A stretch of 64,000 nt of DNA from Pegoplata infirma (GCA_963921195.1 OY992537.1:54274313-54338312); one strand, 5' to 3'; positions 10,315 through 22,649 are shown, counted from the stretch's first letter. A program made the numbers and translations. The notes: generated from the letters alone by a model not told the origin.

Positions 10315-10379
10315 CTATTCTCCCAGGATTTATATGCCATGAGAGTACAAGAATCAGCTGAAAGTGGCCAGGATTCTAG
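10315..10379 (+). CDS. Nos: Nos 65-nt exon: start of the autoinhibitory insert
   Basis: This small exon enters at phase 0 (GTAG|CTATTC) and leaves at phase 2 (TCTAG|GTAAGT). It reads LFSQDLYAMRVQESAESGQD then S plus AG, with the last codon completed by the next exon. In NOS this is the helix after the NGDPPENGE loop and the entry into the insertion that restrains electron flow in Ca2+/calmodulin-dependent isoforms. The acceptor context (TTACCCCATTATGTAG) is poor in pyrimidines close to the AG, and the exon is short and followed by a 38-kb intron, so its inclusion may be regulated. Its length is not a multiple of three. Confidence 0.95.
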
Positions 10380-10924
10380 GTAAGTATTAAAATGTTTTTT
10401 TTTTTTTTTTATTTTTTTTTTTCAAATTTAATTCAACCTTAAACGTTCCAATGTAACTTACGAAAGCTATTAAGTTTGCTTTGGTTAAATAATGTTTTTG
10501 CAGAGATTTAAAATATAATGCTCTTATGCTTTAAGTGCTTGATTAAATACAGGGAATAAGCTGAAAAAGTTTTAATATTGTGTACACAGAAAAAAATTAC
10601 AACTGATTTTAATTACGAAAATTGTATATTCAATAACTTTTGTCGTTGAAATTGCACAGGGCACAAAAAATGTACAGTGCCGGACAAAAGTTTTTACACA
10701 GTGCTATAGTAGATGCAAATTGTTAAATAGAAATATAAAAATACTACATCTTTTTTTATAAAACTAGTATTGTTTTAAACTGTGTTTTGTTGGTAATTTA
10801 TTAAGCATTAATTTGAGCTTTATAGCCTCCAGATTGAGTAAATAATAAACGTGCTACGAGGGTAGAACTAAAAAATAAAATTATTTATCGTAATTTTTAT
10901 AAAATTTATAATTTTATAAAATAA

Positions 10925-11290
10925 AAGAGTAGTCCAAAAATTTATATTCTGTTATCAACTAATTTTCTTACTGACCCAAAAAGCAATCAAATTTTTTAAA
11001 TACAGTGGAAGAAATCATAATTTTTGGACCATTAATTGTTTGATCACCAATTTTCTGTAAATAAATAAAAGGTTAAATTATTTTAATATAACATTACTAT
11101 ACACTTAGGTGTACTTAAATTAATAAACAATAAAATATTTTCTTTGTTTACCAAAAAACTGGTGGTCAAAAGAATTGGAGGTCATAAAATGTGGATTTCT
11201 TTTGCTTGCTTAAAAAATTTTAAATTTTTGTTTGGGTCGGTAAAAATTGATAGTTGAATATAAATTTTTAAACTATTTTTTAAATGTTTA
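10925..11290. mobile_element. Degraded inverted-repeat element
   Basis: The left arm (AAAAATTTATATTCTGTTAT...TTACTGACCCAAA...) pairs with the right arm (TTTGGGTCGGTAAAAATTGA...TATAAATTTTTAAACT). Upstream at 10670 the sequence TACAGTGCCGGACAAAAG resembles a Tc1-like terminus, but I could not find its partner, so its link to these arms is unproven. Confidence 0.5.
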
Positions 11291-11450
11291 CGTTCGAACT
11301 TATAAAAAATTGACTTAGAAATATTTTTAAAAAATTTTATATTTAATTTTTAGCCAAATAAAAAATTTGCCCATATTGTCTTAAAAATCTTGGTCCAATG
11401 CACTCAAAAAGTAATACATTTTTATCATTATTTACCTTTTTTTTTCCACG

Positions 11451-11615
11451 CACTCAAATGAAATAATGAAATATTTCATAAATATTGACCCTATGAGCAA
11501 TTATGAAACTGCTTCATTGTATTTATGAAACTGTTAATTTGGACGAACTTTTATGAAGATTTTCATTATATTTATAACACTTTTCATAAATATAATGAAG
11601 CTTTTTCTTTGAGTG
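11451..11615. mobile_element. Short MITE with CACTCAAA termini
   Basis: It begins CACTCAAATGAAATAATG and ends TTTCTTTGAGTG followed by TA. The interior has TTCATAAATAT in both orientations. The same terminus occurs on the element at 29000-29814, but TA is seen only on the right here. Confidence 0.6.
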
Positions 11616-11924
11616 TACTTTTAAATTTTTCTGACATAAACATTAGCATGTCCCGAAATCGGGAAATTTTGGAATTTATTTAGGGCATACCCCTTGAATG
11701 ATACTTAGTAAATAGCTGATTATTGGAAAAAAATAAAAAAATTTTTGGAGGTCATCTTCAAGGCGCAACCACCGCTTAAAGATTGCATCCGTAGTGCATT
11801 TGGTCAAAAAAAAAAAAAATATTTTTTTTTATTTTTAAAATTGATGACAAAAGTTTCGTTGGGTAGAGTAAATTCTGGAAAAAAATATTGTAAAGTTTTC
11901 ATGGAAACTAGTAATAGTGTTAAA

Positions 11925-12560
11925 TTCAGCTGTGCCGAATCTCTTATACCCTCAAACATGTTAAAAAATAAAAAAAATTGCAGGAGCTTTTTTTATTGGA
12001 GTAAGGGAGTGGGCGGGGGGGAGTATGGTTGCTACCTTCCACCATGCGATTATTTTTTACAATTCATTTGCTATGATTTTTTCACTTACGTAATACAACA
12101 ATTGTATAATAATTTTAATTAATAATTTATATCCACGCCCACAAAAGGGGCGGCCCGAAAAAATGGTATCCCCTGGGTCAAAGCGCAGTACTCTTAACTT
12201 TCTGTGACATAAAAATATTTTTATTTTTTAGCAAAAATACCAAAAAACATGTGAAAAATGGCGTTTTTCAGTTGCTGGTTTAGTTCTTCAATGGAACATT
12301 TTTTTCCTCCTGGGCCAATTTTGCCCATTTACGAACTGAATCTGCTGACGAGCATAACACATATCCGTGCCAAATTGTTTTTATTTTGGACTCCATCGTG
12401 TTATATTCAGGCGGACGGACGGAAATTCATAGAAAGTTATAGAATTGATCATGGTTCGATAATAAATATACTTTATGGGGTCGCCGACCGATATTTTGAT
12501 GCGTAAAACACAGAGCCACAAAGTGACTATACGCCCATACTGTGCTGGGAGGGTATAAAA
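11925..12560 (-). mobile_element. (GTCY)n-type dispersed repeat, inverted copy
   Basis: Read on the minus strand it starts with TTATACCCTCCCAGCACAG, runs through ATACTTTATTA, CGGTCG and a short (GTCC) block (GGACGGACGG on the + strand at 12415), and ends with GAGGGTATAAGAGATTCGGC. The same order is seen in the copies at 27420-30120. The (GTCY) microsatellite core recalls the mini-me type elements described in dipterans; that family assignment is inference. Confidence 0.7.
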
Positions 12561-13035
12561 AAAAAAAAACAATTGAGCATGGGATCAAAATTATTATCAT
12601 ATGTTATAGTTCTTCAAGGAGAAACTTTTTTCCCAATAGACCGATTTTGCCCGAAAATAAAGTCTGGCACCCCTGATTACAAGTAAATTCTTCGCATTAC
12701 ATCTGTAAATGGTGTAAAAAATATATCCGATTAATTGTGAAGCCTACTTCTGTAGTTTTTCTTTTATATAAAGGTGAATTCAGTGTTAATATAATTTTCT
12801 ATCGATTTCTACCCTTTTATATTTTTGATTAATTTGTTTTTCATGTTATAAAATCATTCATAAATTAATCTAATGATGGTTAGCAACACTCACGCATAAA
12901 TACACATACAGAGATTCATGTCACACGCATATACATACGCATATTGGTTGCACACTTATTTTAGTATATGTGTTAAAAACAATCATTACTTGTGATGATT
13001 GATATCGACAGAAACAACCTCAACCAGAGATGCCA

Positions 13036-13260
13036 TATTTGAGGATTTTAACATGATAATGTTTTTTAGCAATTTTCTAGATTTAAAAATGATGGAGGAC
13101 GCAGCATAAGTTTTGTTTTTTAGGACTAGGACAGAAAAAAAAAAGAAAATATGAATAACAGGTTTAATTTTATTAAAACCAAAATGGTTTGTAACTATAT
13201 AATAATAATTCACATGCTCGTGAAAAAAAATTTTCACCAGCTGGTGAAATATGCGATAAA
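13036..13260 (+). mobile_element. Left-end fragment of AACATGATAATGTT element
   Basis: It starts TTTTAACATGATAATGTTTT and contains GGAGGACGC, AAAACCAAAATGGTTTGTAA and the palindromic CACCAGCTGGTG. This is the same order as at 26736 and 58661. Confidence 0.65.
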
Positions 13261-13689
13261 ATTAGTAGATTTTTGAAAACAATAAAAAAAGCAATATGTC
13301 TTTCTACAAATCATATTTATTAATTCTGATGCATCAAACAAACGGTTTTCGAGATATCGCTATTAAAAATTTGTAAAAATGCTGTTTTTTCCAACGTTCA
13401 AGAAGTTTTTTAAAAAAATCTTAAAATTTCTTAAAATTTCTTAAAATAATGCATGCAATGTTGGATTGTTGGAAAATTTCTAACAAAATTTTGAATTTTT
13501 AAAAACTAAAAAAATATTCCTTTCATTTAAACTTGATTTGAGCCAAACCAGACTATTTTATGCCATGGCGCCCTTCCATCAAAGTTAAGAGTTTTTGGCG
13601 AAAATTTTCTAAAAAAGTTTATCTGTTTTCTTAAATAAAATTCCTTAATACATGGAAGAAATTCTTACCGCCAAAGAAATTTTTCCTAA

Positions 13690-14325
13690 ATATATAAAAA
13701 AAATGGCTGCGAATTTTGTACTCTTGCCCAAAACATTAAATCATGATAATGTTTTGCGGAAGATTTGGTTGCACGTGCCAAAGCAAAATTAATTTAGAAA
13801 AAATAATGTTATATTACTTTGCTATTCTATGCAAAACGAATTGAAATATCAGTCGAGGACCCCATTATAAAACCAAAGGAGCTGTACATTTCGTAAGAGA
13901 GTGCAAAAATAAGTGCAAAAAAGTGGTTTTACATTTTGGAGAGTATAAAAGATTCGGCACCAAAGAATATACCACTCTCACTTGTTTTATGTACATTTGA
14001 TAAATAAATGGAAAAAGCTTAGACTTGGTGAAGAAGTAGTTTTGGTAAAAAAAAATACTTTTTTTTTTCACGAAAAACAAAATTATTTTAAAAAAAATTT
14101 AATGAACCCAAAATTTTTAGTGAACAAAAATTTTGATGGAAAAAAGTTTTTGATGAATTTTTTTGATGAAAAGAAAAATTTTTTGATGCAAAAAAAATTG
14201 ATGAAAAAAATATGAAAAAAAAAATTTTTTGGTGAGAAAAAAATTGATAATAAAAAATTAGATAAAAAATTTGATGAAAAAAAATTTGATAAAAAAAATT
14301 TATGAAGAAAAAAATTGATAAAAAA
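13690..14325 (-). mobile_element. AACATGATAATGTT element, inverted right half
   Basis: In reverse orientation it carries the same end as 30121-30610: GCGAATTTTGTACTCTTGCC, CATGATAATGTTTTG, a GAATCTTTTATACTCTCC block and the CTAAGC/ACCAAGTCTAAG block. Then comes a degenerate (TTTTTTCATCAA)n array read here as GATGAAAAAAA. The open frames in it are the array. Confidence 0.7.
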
Positions 14326-14900
14326 ACAAGTAAGAAAATTATATTCGGCCAAGACCGACCATATAATACCCTACACCAGAGTTTCCCGAAAAATAGGTCC
14401 CAAGTTCAAAAAGGGGCCGATTAGATCTATATTTTGTCAAATATTTAATAAGAAATAGGTTTCGATTTGTTGCCAATAAACAGCTTTAAGTGAATATTGG
14501 GCGAAATTTTCACATGGGGCCTAAGTCCAAAAATGGTGCGATGGTAATCAGATTTGATAAGGTTGTTAAAGTACGCGTTTCACATACACAAACAAAATTT
14601 TAATAAAATATTTTCTATATTCATGTAGTTTTAGAGATTTATGTGAAAATCAGGAAGGTGGTTTGTATGGGAGCTACAAGAAGAACTGATCCGATTCCTT
14701 TAAAATTCGGAATGTTGATTTGTGAGGACAAAACACGTTTACCTGTTAAATTTCGAAATGAAAACTATTATAGTACGGTTATTAGAGTCATTTGAGCCAA
14801 AACTAAAGAGGACCTTTTTATGGGGGCTAGGTCTAAATATGGACTGATTTTTTCCAATTTCAATAGGCTTTGGCCAATAGAGGCTTGAGTTTCAAATTTC
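14325..14900 (-). mobile_element. (GTCY)n-type repeat, subfamily C, truncated
   Basis: It starts AACAAGTAAGAAAATTATAT and TCGGCCAAGACCGACCATAT, then CCTACACCAGAGTTTCCC. It is the mirror of the element at 25292-26125. The GTCC block is missing because the copy is cut off by the inverted repeat at 14944. Confidence 0.7.
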
Positions 14901-14943
14901 AAGTCAATTGATTAAAAATTGCTAAAAAATTTTGCTAAAATTT

Positions 14944-16200
14944 TTTCTTCTCCGATTTTCAAAGTCCGGGCAAATTTTTATTGTACTAGGTCTAAAACTT
15001 ATGTGGTACAAATTTGAGGTCAATCGGATTAAATTAACCCGTGGCGCCCGGCGGTCAAAGTTTTGGATTTTTGAAAAATTTTTAAAAATAAAATTAAAAA
15101 AAAAAGGGTATAATTATCTTTCGACACATTATATTTGTTAATTTCGATGCGCTGAGCACAAATATCAAAAAAGAATTAAAATCGCTCGATCGGTTTTCGA
15201 GATATCGCCATTTCAAATTTGTAAAAAATGGTGGTTTTTCCTACGTTCAAGAAATTAAAAAAAAAAGTCTTAAAATTTCATTCCGCCGGGCCTTTTGTAG
15301 AGCTTGAGACAATCTTTCATTTAAAACTAATTTAAACCAAATTCGATCATTTTAACCAGTGGCGCCATTCGATCAAAATTTTGGACTTTTGAGAAATTTC
15401 CACCAAAATTTTGGATTTTTGAAAATGAAAAAATAAAAAAAAAAAAATATCTTGCGATACATTATTTTTATTAATTTTAGCATGCTGAATACGAATATCA
15501 AAAAATTTATAAAATCGGTCGAACGGTTTTCGAGATATCGCCATTTAAAATTTGTCAAAAAAATTGCAAAATGGGGGTTTTTTCCTACGTTTAAGAATTG
15601 TTTTTAAAAAAACTCTTAAAATTTATTTATTTTAACCTTTTTATAGAACTTTATGCAATCTTTCATTTAAGCTTAATTGGAGCCAAATCCGATCATTTTA
15701 ACCCGTGGCACCCTTCGATCAAAGTTTAGGGTTTTTGGTAAAAAGTTTCTAAAAAGCCAAAACTTTGATCGATGGGCGCCACGTCTTAAAATGATCCGAT
15801 TTGGCTCAAATTAGTTTTAAATGAAATATTGTCACAAACTCTACAAAAGAGCCGACGGAATGAAGTTTTGAGACTTTTTTTAAAAAATTTCTTGAACGTA
15901 GGAAAAAACCGCCATTTCTTACAAATTTGAAATGGCGATATCTCGAAAACCGATCGAGCGATTTTAATTTTTTTTTAATATTCGTGCTCAGCGCATCAAA
16001 ATTAACAAATATGATGTGTCGAAAGATACAATTTTTTTTTAATTTTATTTATAAAAATTTTTCAAAAATCCAAAACTTTGACCGCCTGGCGCCACGGGTT
16101 AATTAAATCCGATTAACCTCAAATTTGTACCATATAAGTTTTAGACCTAGGACAATAAAAATTTGCCCGGACACTTGGGAAAATCGAAAGATGACAAAAA
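14944..16200. repeat. Large inverted repeat built of about 320-bp units
   Basis: The left arm (about 14944-15340) is answered by the right arm (about 15790-16200): AGTCCGGGCAAATTTTTATT against its complement near 16160, and ATGCGCTGAGCACAAATAT against its complement near 15985. Within it the block TTAACCCGTGGCGCCC...GATCAAAG recurs at about 15050, 15345 and 15690, then inverted at 15760 and 16070, so the unit is both tandem and inverted. A lone unit lies at 13538-13600. Confidence 0.75.
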
Positions 16201-16387
16201 AAAATGCCAGTCTAATGACACACGTTAGATGTCTGGGGAAGTTGTAATAACTTTGCGGATTTGCAGCCGATTTTAGTTTTTAGTACCTTATTAGAGAGGC
16301 ATTTTACTCAAAATCAAAATTATTAAAACATTTTAATTGGAACTTAATTCAAAAGACATAATTTCCCTGTGGAATTCGTTTTTAAAC

Positions 16388-16780
16388 TTCATGGCGCATA
16401 GTGGATCGAAAAAGTCCCGGGCATAGGGTAAAAATAATCATCCAAACTCATTGAAATTTGTGTTTTATATGGATTTAGGGCTGCTGAATTCATGTGTGCT
16501 CTTAGAATTTTAAAATTTGTAATGGCTTCCGGGATATTAAGATCCAAACTTTTTTATTTTTGAATTTTTTCAGTTTTTATATAATATTTCATAGAAGATG
16601 TGAAACTTTTCATAGAAGATGTGGGACTTATTTTAAAATATTGCATGCTTGGTTTTTTTTTTGTTTTTGTCAAATTCGGAGCCCCTATAACATATAAAAA
16701 GACTTAAATATTGAAACACTACAGCGAAAAAAATGACCGGGTGTTTACTCTACACGATCCACTGTGTGACGATGCGGCAC
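16388..16780. repeat. Weak inverted repeat
   Basis: CATAGTGGATCGAAAAAGTC followed by CCCGGGCAT (about 16390-16425) is loosely answered by ATGACCGGG...ACGATCCACTGTG (about 16732-16775). The rest of 16200-17370 shows nothing I recognise. Confidence 0.35.
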
Positions 16781-17369
16781 ACCTTAGCAATGGATTATCC
16801 TGAAATTTCGTGAGACGTATTTATACATCCGAATAAATATATATAATTGGAGTTGCGGTCAATATTTAACAACTAAATTTTTTTGGAAAACCATACTAAA
16901 TAAATCATAGTCAAAAAAAGGTACAAAGTTCTGCAATTCAGAGTAGAATTTTTAGTGTTAAAAAAATCTAAGGTTGTGGACTTTTTCACAAAGTCGATTT
17001 TAATTTTTAAACGTCAAAAATTAAGTGATAGTTACTTCGAATAATTTTTTTATATTTTTTTTTCTAAAACTACATTTAAATACTAACAAACTGTTGTCCA
17101 ACTTTTTTTAAGATATCAATATTTTTTACTGGTCAAAATTAATTGAAAATTTAAATTTCTTATGTTTTTTTTTGACAAAATCTTCATTTTGAATACTTGA
17201 TTACTCAATACCAACCTTGAATAAAGGGCTGAATTGGGGTGCAAGTTGAATTTAATACATACTATATCATATCCAAAAATAAATCAAAGGGGAGTTTGGT
17301 CTGAAAGTGTGCGATTTGGCATAGAGTGCGCCATATACATCATGTGCTAGGACCACTATCTCGAGTTGT

Positions 17370-17885
17370 GAAGTGAAGAAAAACTTGTAACTTTTTTTTG
17401 CTACCTCCTATTTGACAAAAATTCCTAGTAATTTTACAAGCCTTTTACAAATATTTTTTTAATTTTACAAGGTTTTTACCAATAAAATTGTAAATTTACA
17501 AATTTTTTGACACGACAAAATTTACAGGGAGGTTTCGTAATTTTACTAGATTTTCTGCTACCTCCTATTTTACGAGAATTCCTAGTCATTTAACAAGCTT
17601 TTTACCAATAAGTTTGTAATTTTACAAGCTTTTTACCAATAATATTGTAGATTTACAGTTTTTTGGCGCAGTTGAAATTACAGGGAATTCTCGTGAATTT
17701 ACTAGATCTTTTTTGTAAAATTATCTTGGAAATTTGTAAAATTACAAAAAAAATTGTCAAATTACAAAAAAAATTTAAATTTCGATCCAAATTAATTTGT
17801 TAAAAAACAAGGAAAACTGTCAAATATTGGTAAAATGGGATTACGAGACTATTCCTAGTAACTTGACAAAGTTTTTTTTTTGTGT
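17370..17885 (+). mobile_element. GCTACCTCCTATTT element, copy 1
   Basis: About 500 bp with TTTGCTACCTCCTATTTGAC, GTAATTTTACAAGC, TACCAATAAAATTGTAAATT and a second GCTACCTCCTATTTTACGAG, ending GGTAAAATGGGATTACGAG and TTTTTTTTTGTGTA. Three other copies have the same order (39095-39580 inverted, 43722-44260, 62340-62885 inverted). No coding capacity. Confidence 0.8.
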
Positions 17886-18228
17886 ATATCACTAAAAAAA
17901 GTGGAAGATATAAGAGGATAATTTTTATTAGAAAAAAGTCTTGCATTTTCATTTTGACGATTTTTTATAAAATTTATCTGGCAACTCTGACCTCAACCTC
18001 CTCTTCGATTTCAAATTCAAGTATTGACATTAACAAAAAAAAAACACACTTAAAATGTAACCACTAGCAACGTGTTTGAAAATCGCAATGAAAATTGTTA
18101 ATAAACCTAAAATACGTTAAGTACAAAATTAAGGGGAAGACAAATTAAAATGAAATTTCCAAAGTAACGAAATTCCATTAATGTAATTTAATATCAAATA
18201 CAATTTTTAATTTAAATACATGTTAAAA

Positions 18229-18248
18229 TACACACACACACACACACA
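18229..18248. repeat. (AC)n microsatellite
   Basis: About nine uninterrupted AC repeats. Confidence 0.8.
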
Positions 18249-18401
18249 TGCAAGCACTTCCTTTACGATATGAACAAATTTATTTTTGTATAAAAATAAT
18301 AAATCATGAAATTTTATCGGAGTATCATGTTTTGGTATGTAAAATCATGCTAATATTTGTTGTTTATTTTTATTGTTGCTACTGAAAAACACACACACAT
18401 A

Positions 18402-20742
18402 TGAGGCATTCCACACCAAATGTCCAGCGAAAAAAAACACGTGTCGCACGAATTTCTGAATAGGTTTTATGGATAGCTCTATATGGAACTAAGAAAATTG
18501 CGTTTTTGGTTTTTCAAATTTTTTAAAACTGGGCACAGGAGGCGTGTTCAAATATTGGAAAAATGGTAAAATTTGTGTCGAGTTGCCTTGATTATATATT
18601 TATCACATTAAAACGGAATGCACCACAATCTCAAAAATTTACATTCTTATATAGTTTTGTATGGGCTATCGATTAAAAATTTTTTTTTGGAAAATTTTCA
18701 GAACCCGTTCTGAAATTTTAAATTTTTTAAAAAATTCAATTTATCAAAAATCCGGCCACTTTTTTTTTTTTTTTCATTTTTTTTTTTTAAAGTTTAGATG
18801 TTTGTCCATCCACACAAAAAAATTCAGAAACACGTTCGTCGTTTTTTTCGAGAAAATCGCATTTGAATATTGAATTTTATGACAATTTTGGAATTTCCTT
18901 GTATTTTCTTGTTAAAACATGGCGTATGAGTAACAAATTTTTGCGAAACCAATGAGTTGATCCCATTTTAATTGTTTTTTCATGTGTGGTACAATATAGA
19001 GATGGGCGTGAAAGCGATTTGACCCACGCAAGAAATATTAAAGTCACTGACGACTCGCTAATATTTTTAATTTACTTGTGCAATCACGTGAGTCAATTTA
19101 CTGTTACTCACGCTCACGCAATTTTTGATTACGCTCACGGTTGCTCACTCACGTTGATGATGATTTTACAAAAATAATAAAAACAACAAATTTTCTATGA
19201 AAACAAAGCACTGAAAACGGAAACTCAAAAAAACAGTAAAATTAAAAAAAAAAATTGTTAAAAATCACAAAACTTACTTAAGAAAAATTTTAAGCCTTCA
19301 CTCATCTCGCTTAAATGCGTAAATGCTTAAATGCGTAAAATGCTTAAATGCGTAAAACTGATAAGATGCGTTTTTAAGAGTTTTTTTTTAGATATGCATC
19401 AATGTCCTTCTGACCGTTTATATCGAAAACAAATCGTCAATTGTTAAAAAAAAATTGTTTTAAGATTTCATAAAGATTTCAATTTAATTTAAAAAAAAAT
19501 ACAGAATTACTCGCTTAAATGCCTAAAACTGGTAAGAGTAGTTTCATACAAATTTTACTGAAATATCAACACTAAAATGAGTTCAAAATCTTAAGATCAC
19601 TTGATGTGCGTTTATAAGATTTTTTTTATGTAAATGCATCAATATCCTTCTGATTTATTTAATATTTTGGATAAGCGCATTTAAGCGGGAGCAATAAATC
19701 GGACACTACATTATAGGTACATATCCTTTAACGTTCAACATTTGAAAATATTGACTCGCGAGTCACGTACTAAGCTATTCACGATATTAAAGAGGTAGCG
19801 TGAGTAGAACATTTCGTGAGTGATTAGGAAGTCCAATTTTTGCGAGATGAGTGAATGCTTAAAATTTTTCTTAAGTAAGTTTTTGTGATTTTTAACAATT
19901 TTTTTTGGAATTTTAGTGTTTTTTTGAGTTTCCGTTTTCAGTGCTTTTTTGATAGAAAATTTGTTGTTTTTATTATTTTTGTAAAATCATCATCAGCGTG
20001 AGAGAACAACCGTAAGCGTAATCAAAAACTGCGTGAGTAACAGTAAATTGACTCACGTGATTGCACAAGTAAACTAAAAATAATAACGAGTCGTCAGTGA
20101 CTTTAATATTTCTTGCGTGGGTCAAATCGCACTCACGCCCATCTCTATATTGCACGACAAATGAAAAAAATAATTAAAATGGGATCAACTCGTTGGTTTC
20201 GCAAAAATTTGTTACTAATACGACATGTTTTAACAAGAAAATACAAGGAAATTCCAAAATTGTCGTAAAATTCAATATTCAAATGCGATTTTCTCGAAAA
20301 AAACGACGAACGTGTTTCTGAATTTTTTTGTGTGGATGGACAAACATCTAAACTTAAAAAAAAAAAAATAATAAAAAAAAAAGTGGCCGGATTTTTGATA
20401 AATTGACTTTTTTAAAAAATGGAAAATTTCAGAACGGGCTCTGAAAATTTTCCAAAACAAAAATTTTTAATCGATAGCCCATACAAAACTATATAAGAAT
20501 GTAAATTTTTGAGATTGTGGTGCATTCCGTTTTAATGTGATAAATATTTAATCAAGGCAACTCGACACAAATTTGACCATTTTTCCAATATTTGACCACG
20601 CCTCCTCAGCCCAGTTTTTGAAAATTTGAAAAACCAAAAACGCAATTTTCTTAGTTCCATATAGGGCTATCCAAACAACCTATTCAGGAATTTACGGGAC
20701 ACATGTTTTTCTGTAGCGGGACATTTGGTGTGGAATGCCTCA
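18402..20742. mobile_element. Giant palindromic MITE (2.3 kb), TA-flanked
   Basis: The termini are TGAGGCATTCCACACCAAAT and its complement ATTTGGTGTGGAATGCCTCA, flanked by TA on both sides (18400-18401 and 20743-20744), as in Tc1/mariner-type insertions. Complementary arms of about 0.9 kb (to about 19312 and from about 19843) are nearly identical and surround a 530-bp centre containing TTAAATGCGTAAAA-type repeats. Each arm includes an inward-facing CACTCACG-rich segment starting TAGAGATGGGCGTG (18997) or ending CACGCCCATCTCTA (20147). A short relative lies at 46437-47074. Confidence 0.88.
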
Positions 20743-21609
20743 TATGTACATATCGATATTCCGTCGACATGTCATAATAATGAAAATGTCATACAGTTTT
20801 TTTAGTAGCGATTTATTTTGTTTTGTAAATTGTATCGTTTTGCTGTTGTTAGCATTTAAAAATATATAAATTTCCTTTTTGTGTCAGCAACATAAACACT
20901 TTATGCGTATGAGTTTATAAATTTTTATAAAGTATTTATAAAGATACGTGGATTGTTTGAGAATTAATTTTTTTTTTTTAAATGAAAATGTTCAAATTTA
21001 AAATGTTTCATCTTAAAATTTGACATATCATTTCGAAATGCCAATTCACAATTTATATTAAAATTGTTTAACATCAAATTGAAAATGAAACAATATTGTT
21101 TTTAAAATGAAAATTTGAATTGAAAATAATTTAAATTTGTAACGATTTTTTACGACAGCATAATAAATTTACGATTATTCATTTTTAAATTGAGAGGTTA
21201 ATAAATTTAAAACAAAAATATTTATTTTTAAATCAACATACTTCAGTATAAATAATAAATTTTTTTGAAAATAATGTAGTATTTCTAAATCAAAAATGAT
21301 TTGAGTATGCCTTTTTCCCTCAGTGTAGATTTCTGACCTATAACACGAGTAGAGTATTCAAAACCGAAACCGAAAACCGGTTAACCGGTTTTTTAATTTT
21401 TAGAAACTCGACCGGTTTCGAATAATTTTGAATTTCGAATATTCGAGAAACCGGTTTTTCTGTGTCGGTTAACCGGTTTTTATAAAAAGTTATAATATAA
21501 TGGGTTAAAATATGTATTGACTTTACACAGTTTTTTAGAAACACTAACATAACTTAGCGGTACTACCATAATCAGTTTGTCGATATGTTGGTATGTCAAT
21601 ATCAATATA

Positions 21610-22288
21610 CCCAGTTGGCAACGTCCTCGAGCCATCCTCAGTGACGGAGCGGTGACATGTCAGAGTCACTACTGATATACACAAGACATCTCTATGTACT
21701 GGGTTGAGGACAGTTTCATACAAATTTTCAAAACGTCCTCAAAGTCAGCAGTGGTCAGGGCTGACCTTCTGGGGACATGTCACCTAAGACTTCTTTGAGG
21801 AAATGTCTGACGTAGGTCATGCGAAAATACAAAAAATTTTCGTATTTTCTTTATTTTTTACTTTTATCCATTTTCCTTTATAAATTATCTGTCTCATATT
21901 TAGAAAAAACTTTTTGCCTTTTTTAGTCCCAACTGGATTAGAACCTGGAACCTCCAGTTTATTAGTCCCACACCTAACTACTTGTTCCAAACTTTATTTT
22001 GAAAATTGTTTGTCTATTTATTACTTTTATTCTACTTGTTAGATTTTGATTTTATTTTAAATAAATTGATAATATTGCCATCTTTTTCTTGGAAATTGAA
22101 GTGTTGCCCAGATTTGAAATTCTTAGGGGAATTGTCCAGGGGAATTGTCCACTATCTTAAATCAAACATTCAGTGCTGACAATGTTAGGACATGTCATCA
22201 AAGATTACCTATGATTTGTCAGAACCTGAAGACATTTCCTCAAGGAATCACTGAGGAAATTTCCTCAGTGACACATTTTCCAACTGGG
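21610..22288. mobile_element. CCCAGTTGG-family element nested in hAT
   Basis: It starts CCCAGTTGGCAACGTCCTCG and ends TTTTCCAACTGGG, with TA on both sides. The interior has GACATGTC-rich sequence like the palindrome at 9772, plus a tRNA-like segment near 21935-21990. Confidence 0.75.
21935..21990 (-). repeat. tRNA-like module (pol III A/B box type)
   Basis: On the minus strand CAAGTAGTTAGGTGTGGGAC is followed by CCAGGTTCTAATCC, resembling a pol III A box and a B box (GGTTCGANTCC). It cannot fold as a complete tRNA in my reading, so it is not called a gene. Confidence 0.45.
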
Positions 22289-22649
22289 TATCACCGAGTT
22301 CCGGATGTCCATCTCTTCCTTTAATATTGAAATCAATATCTATTTTTTTAAATTTGGCACCTTGGAGTGCTATGGTAAACCATTTTTTTTTAAGTAACTT
22401 TTTGAAATTGTTGAAATCGGAATTGGCTAAATCAGCACAAATGAATATGTTAGGACAGATGCCTGAATTTATTAGTAATTGTACTCTTTAAACAATTCAA
22501 TAAAAACAAATTTTGAAATAAAATCTCTACGGATTTCATCTCTCAATTGCAAAGGATTTAAATTTATTTGTTACTTCCAATAATCCAAACAATATCGTTG
22601 AAATATCGAAGCAATATTACCTAAAAGTCACATATTATAAAAAAACGGT

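Noticed and set aside
10670..10700. Complete Tc1-like transposon starting TACAGTGCCGGACAAAAG
   Set aside because: Only one terminus was found. No partner end or transposase frame could be supported.
13982..14352. Phe/Asn/Lys-rich frames on both strands (also 55697-55885 and 58782-59211)
   Set aside because: They are translations of T-run/CATCAA arrays. No real protein is expected.
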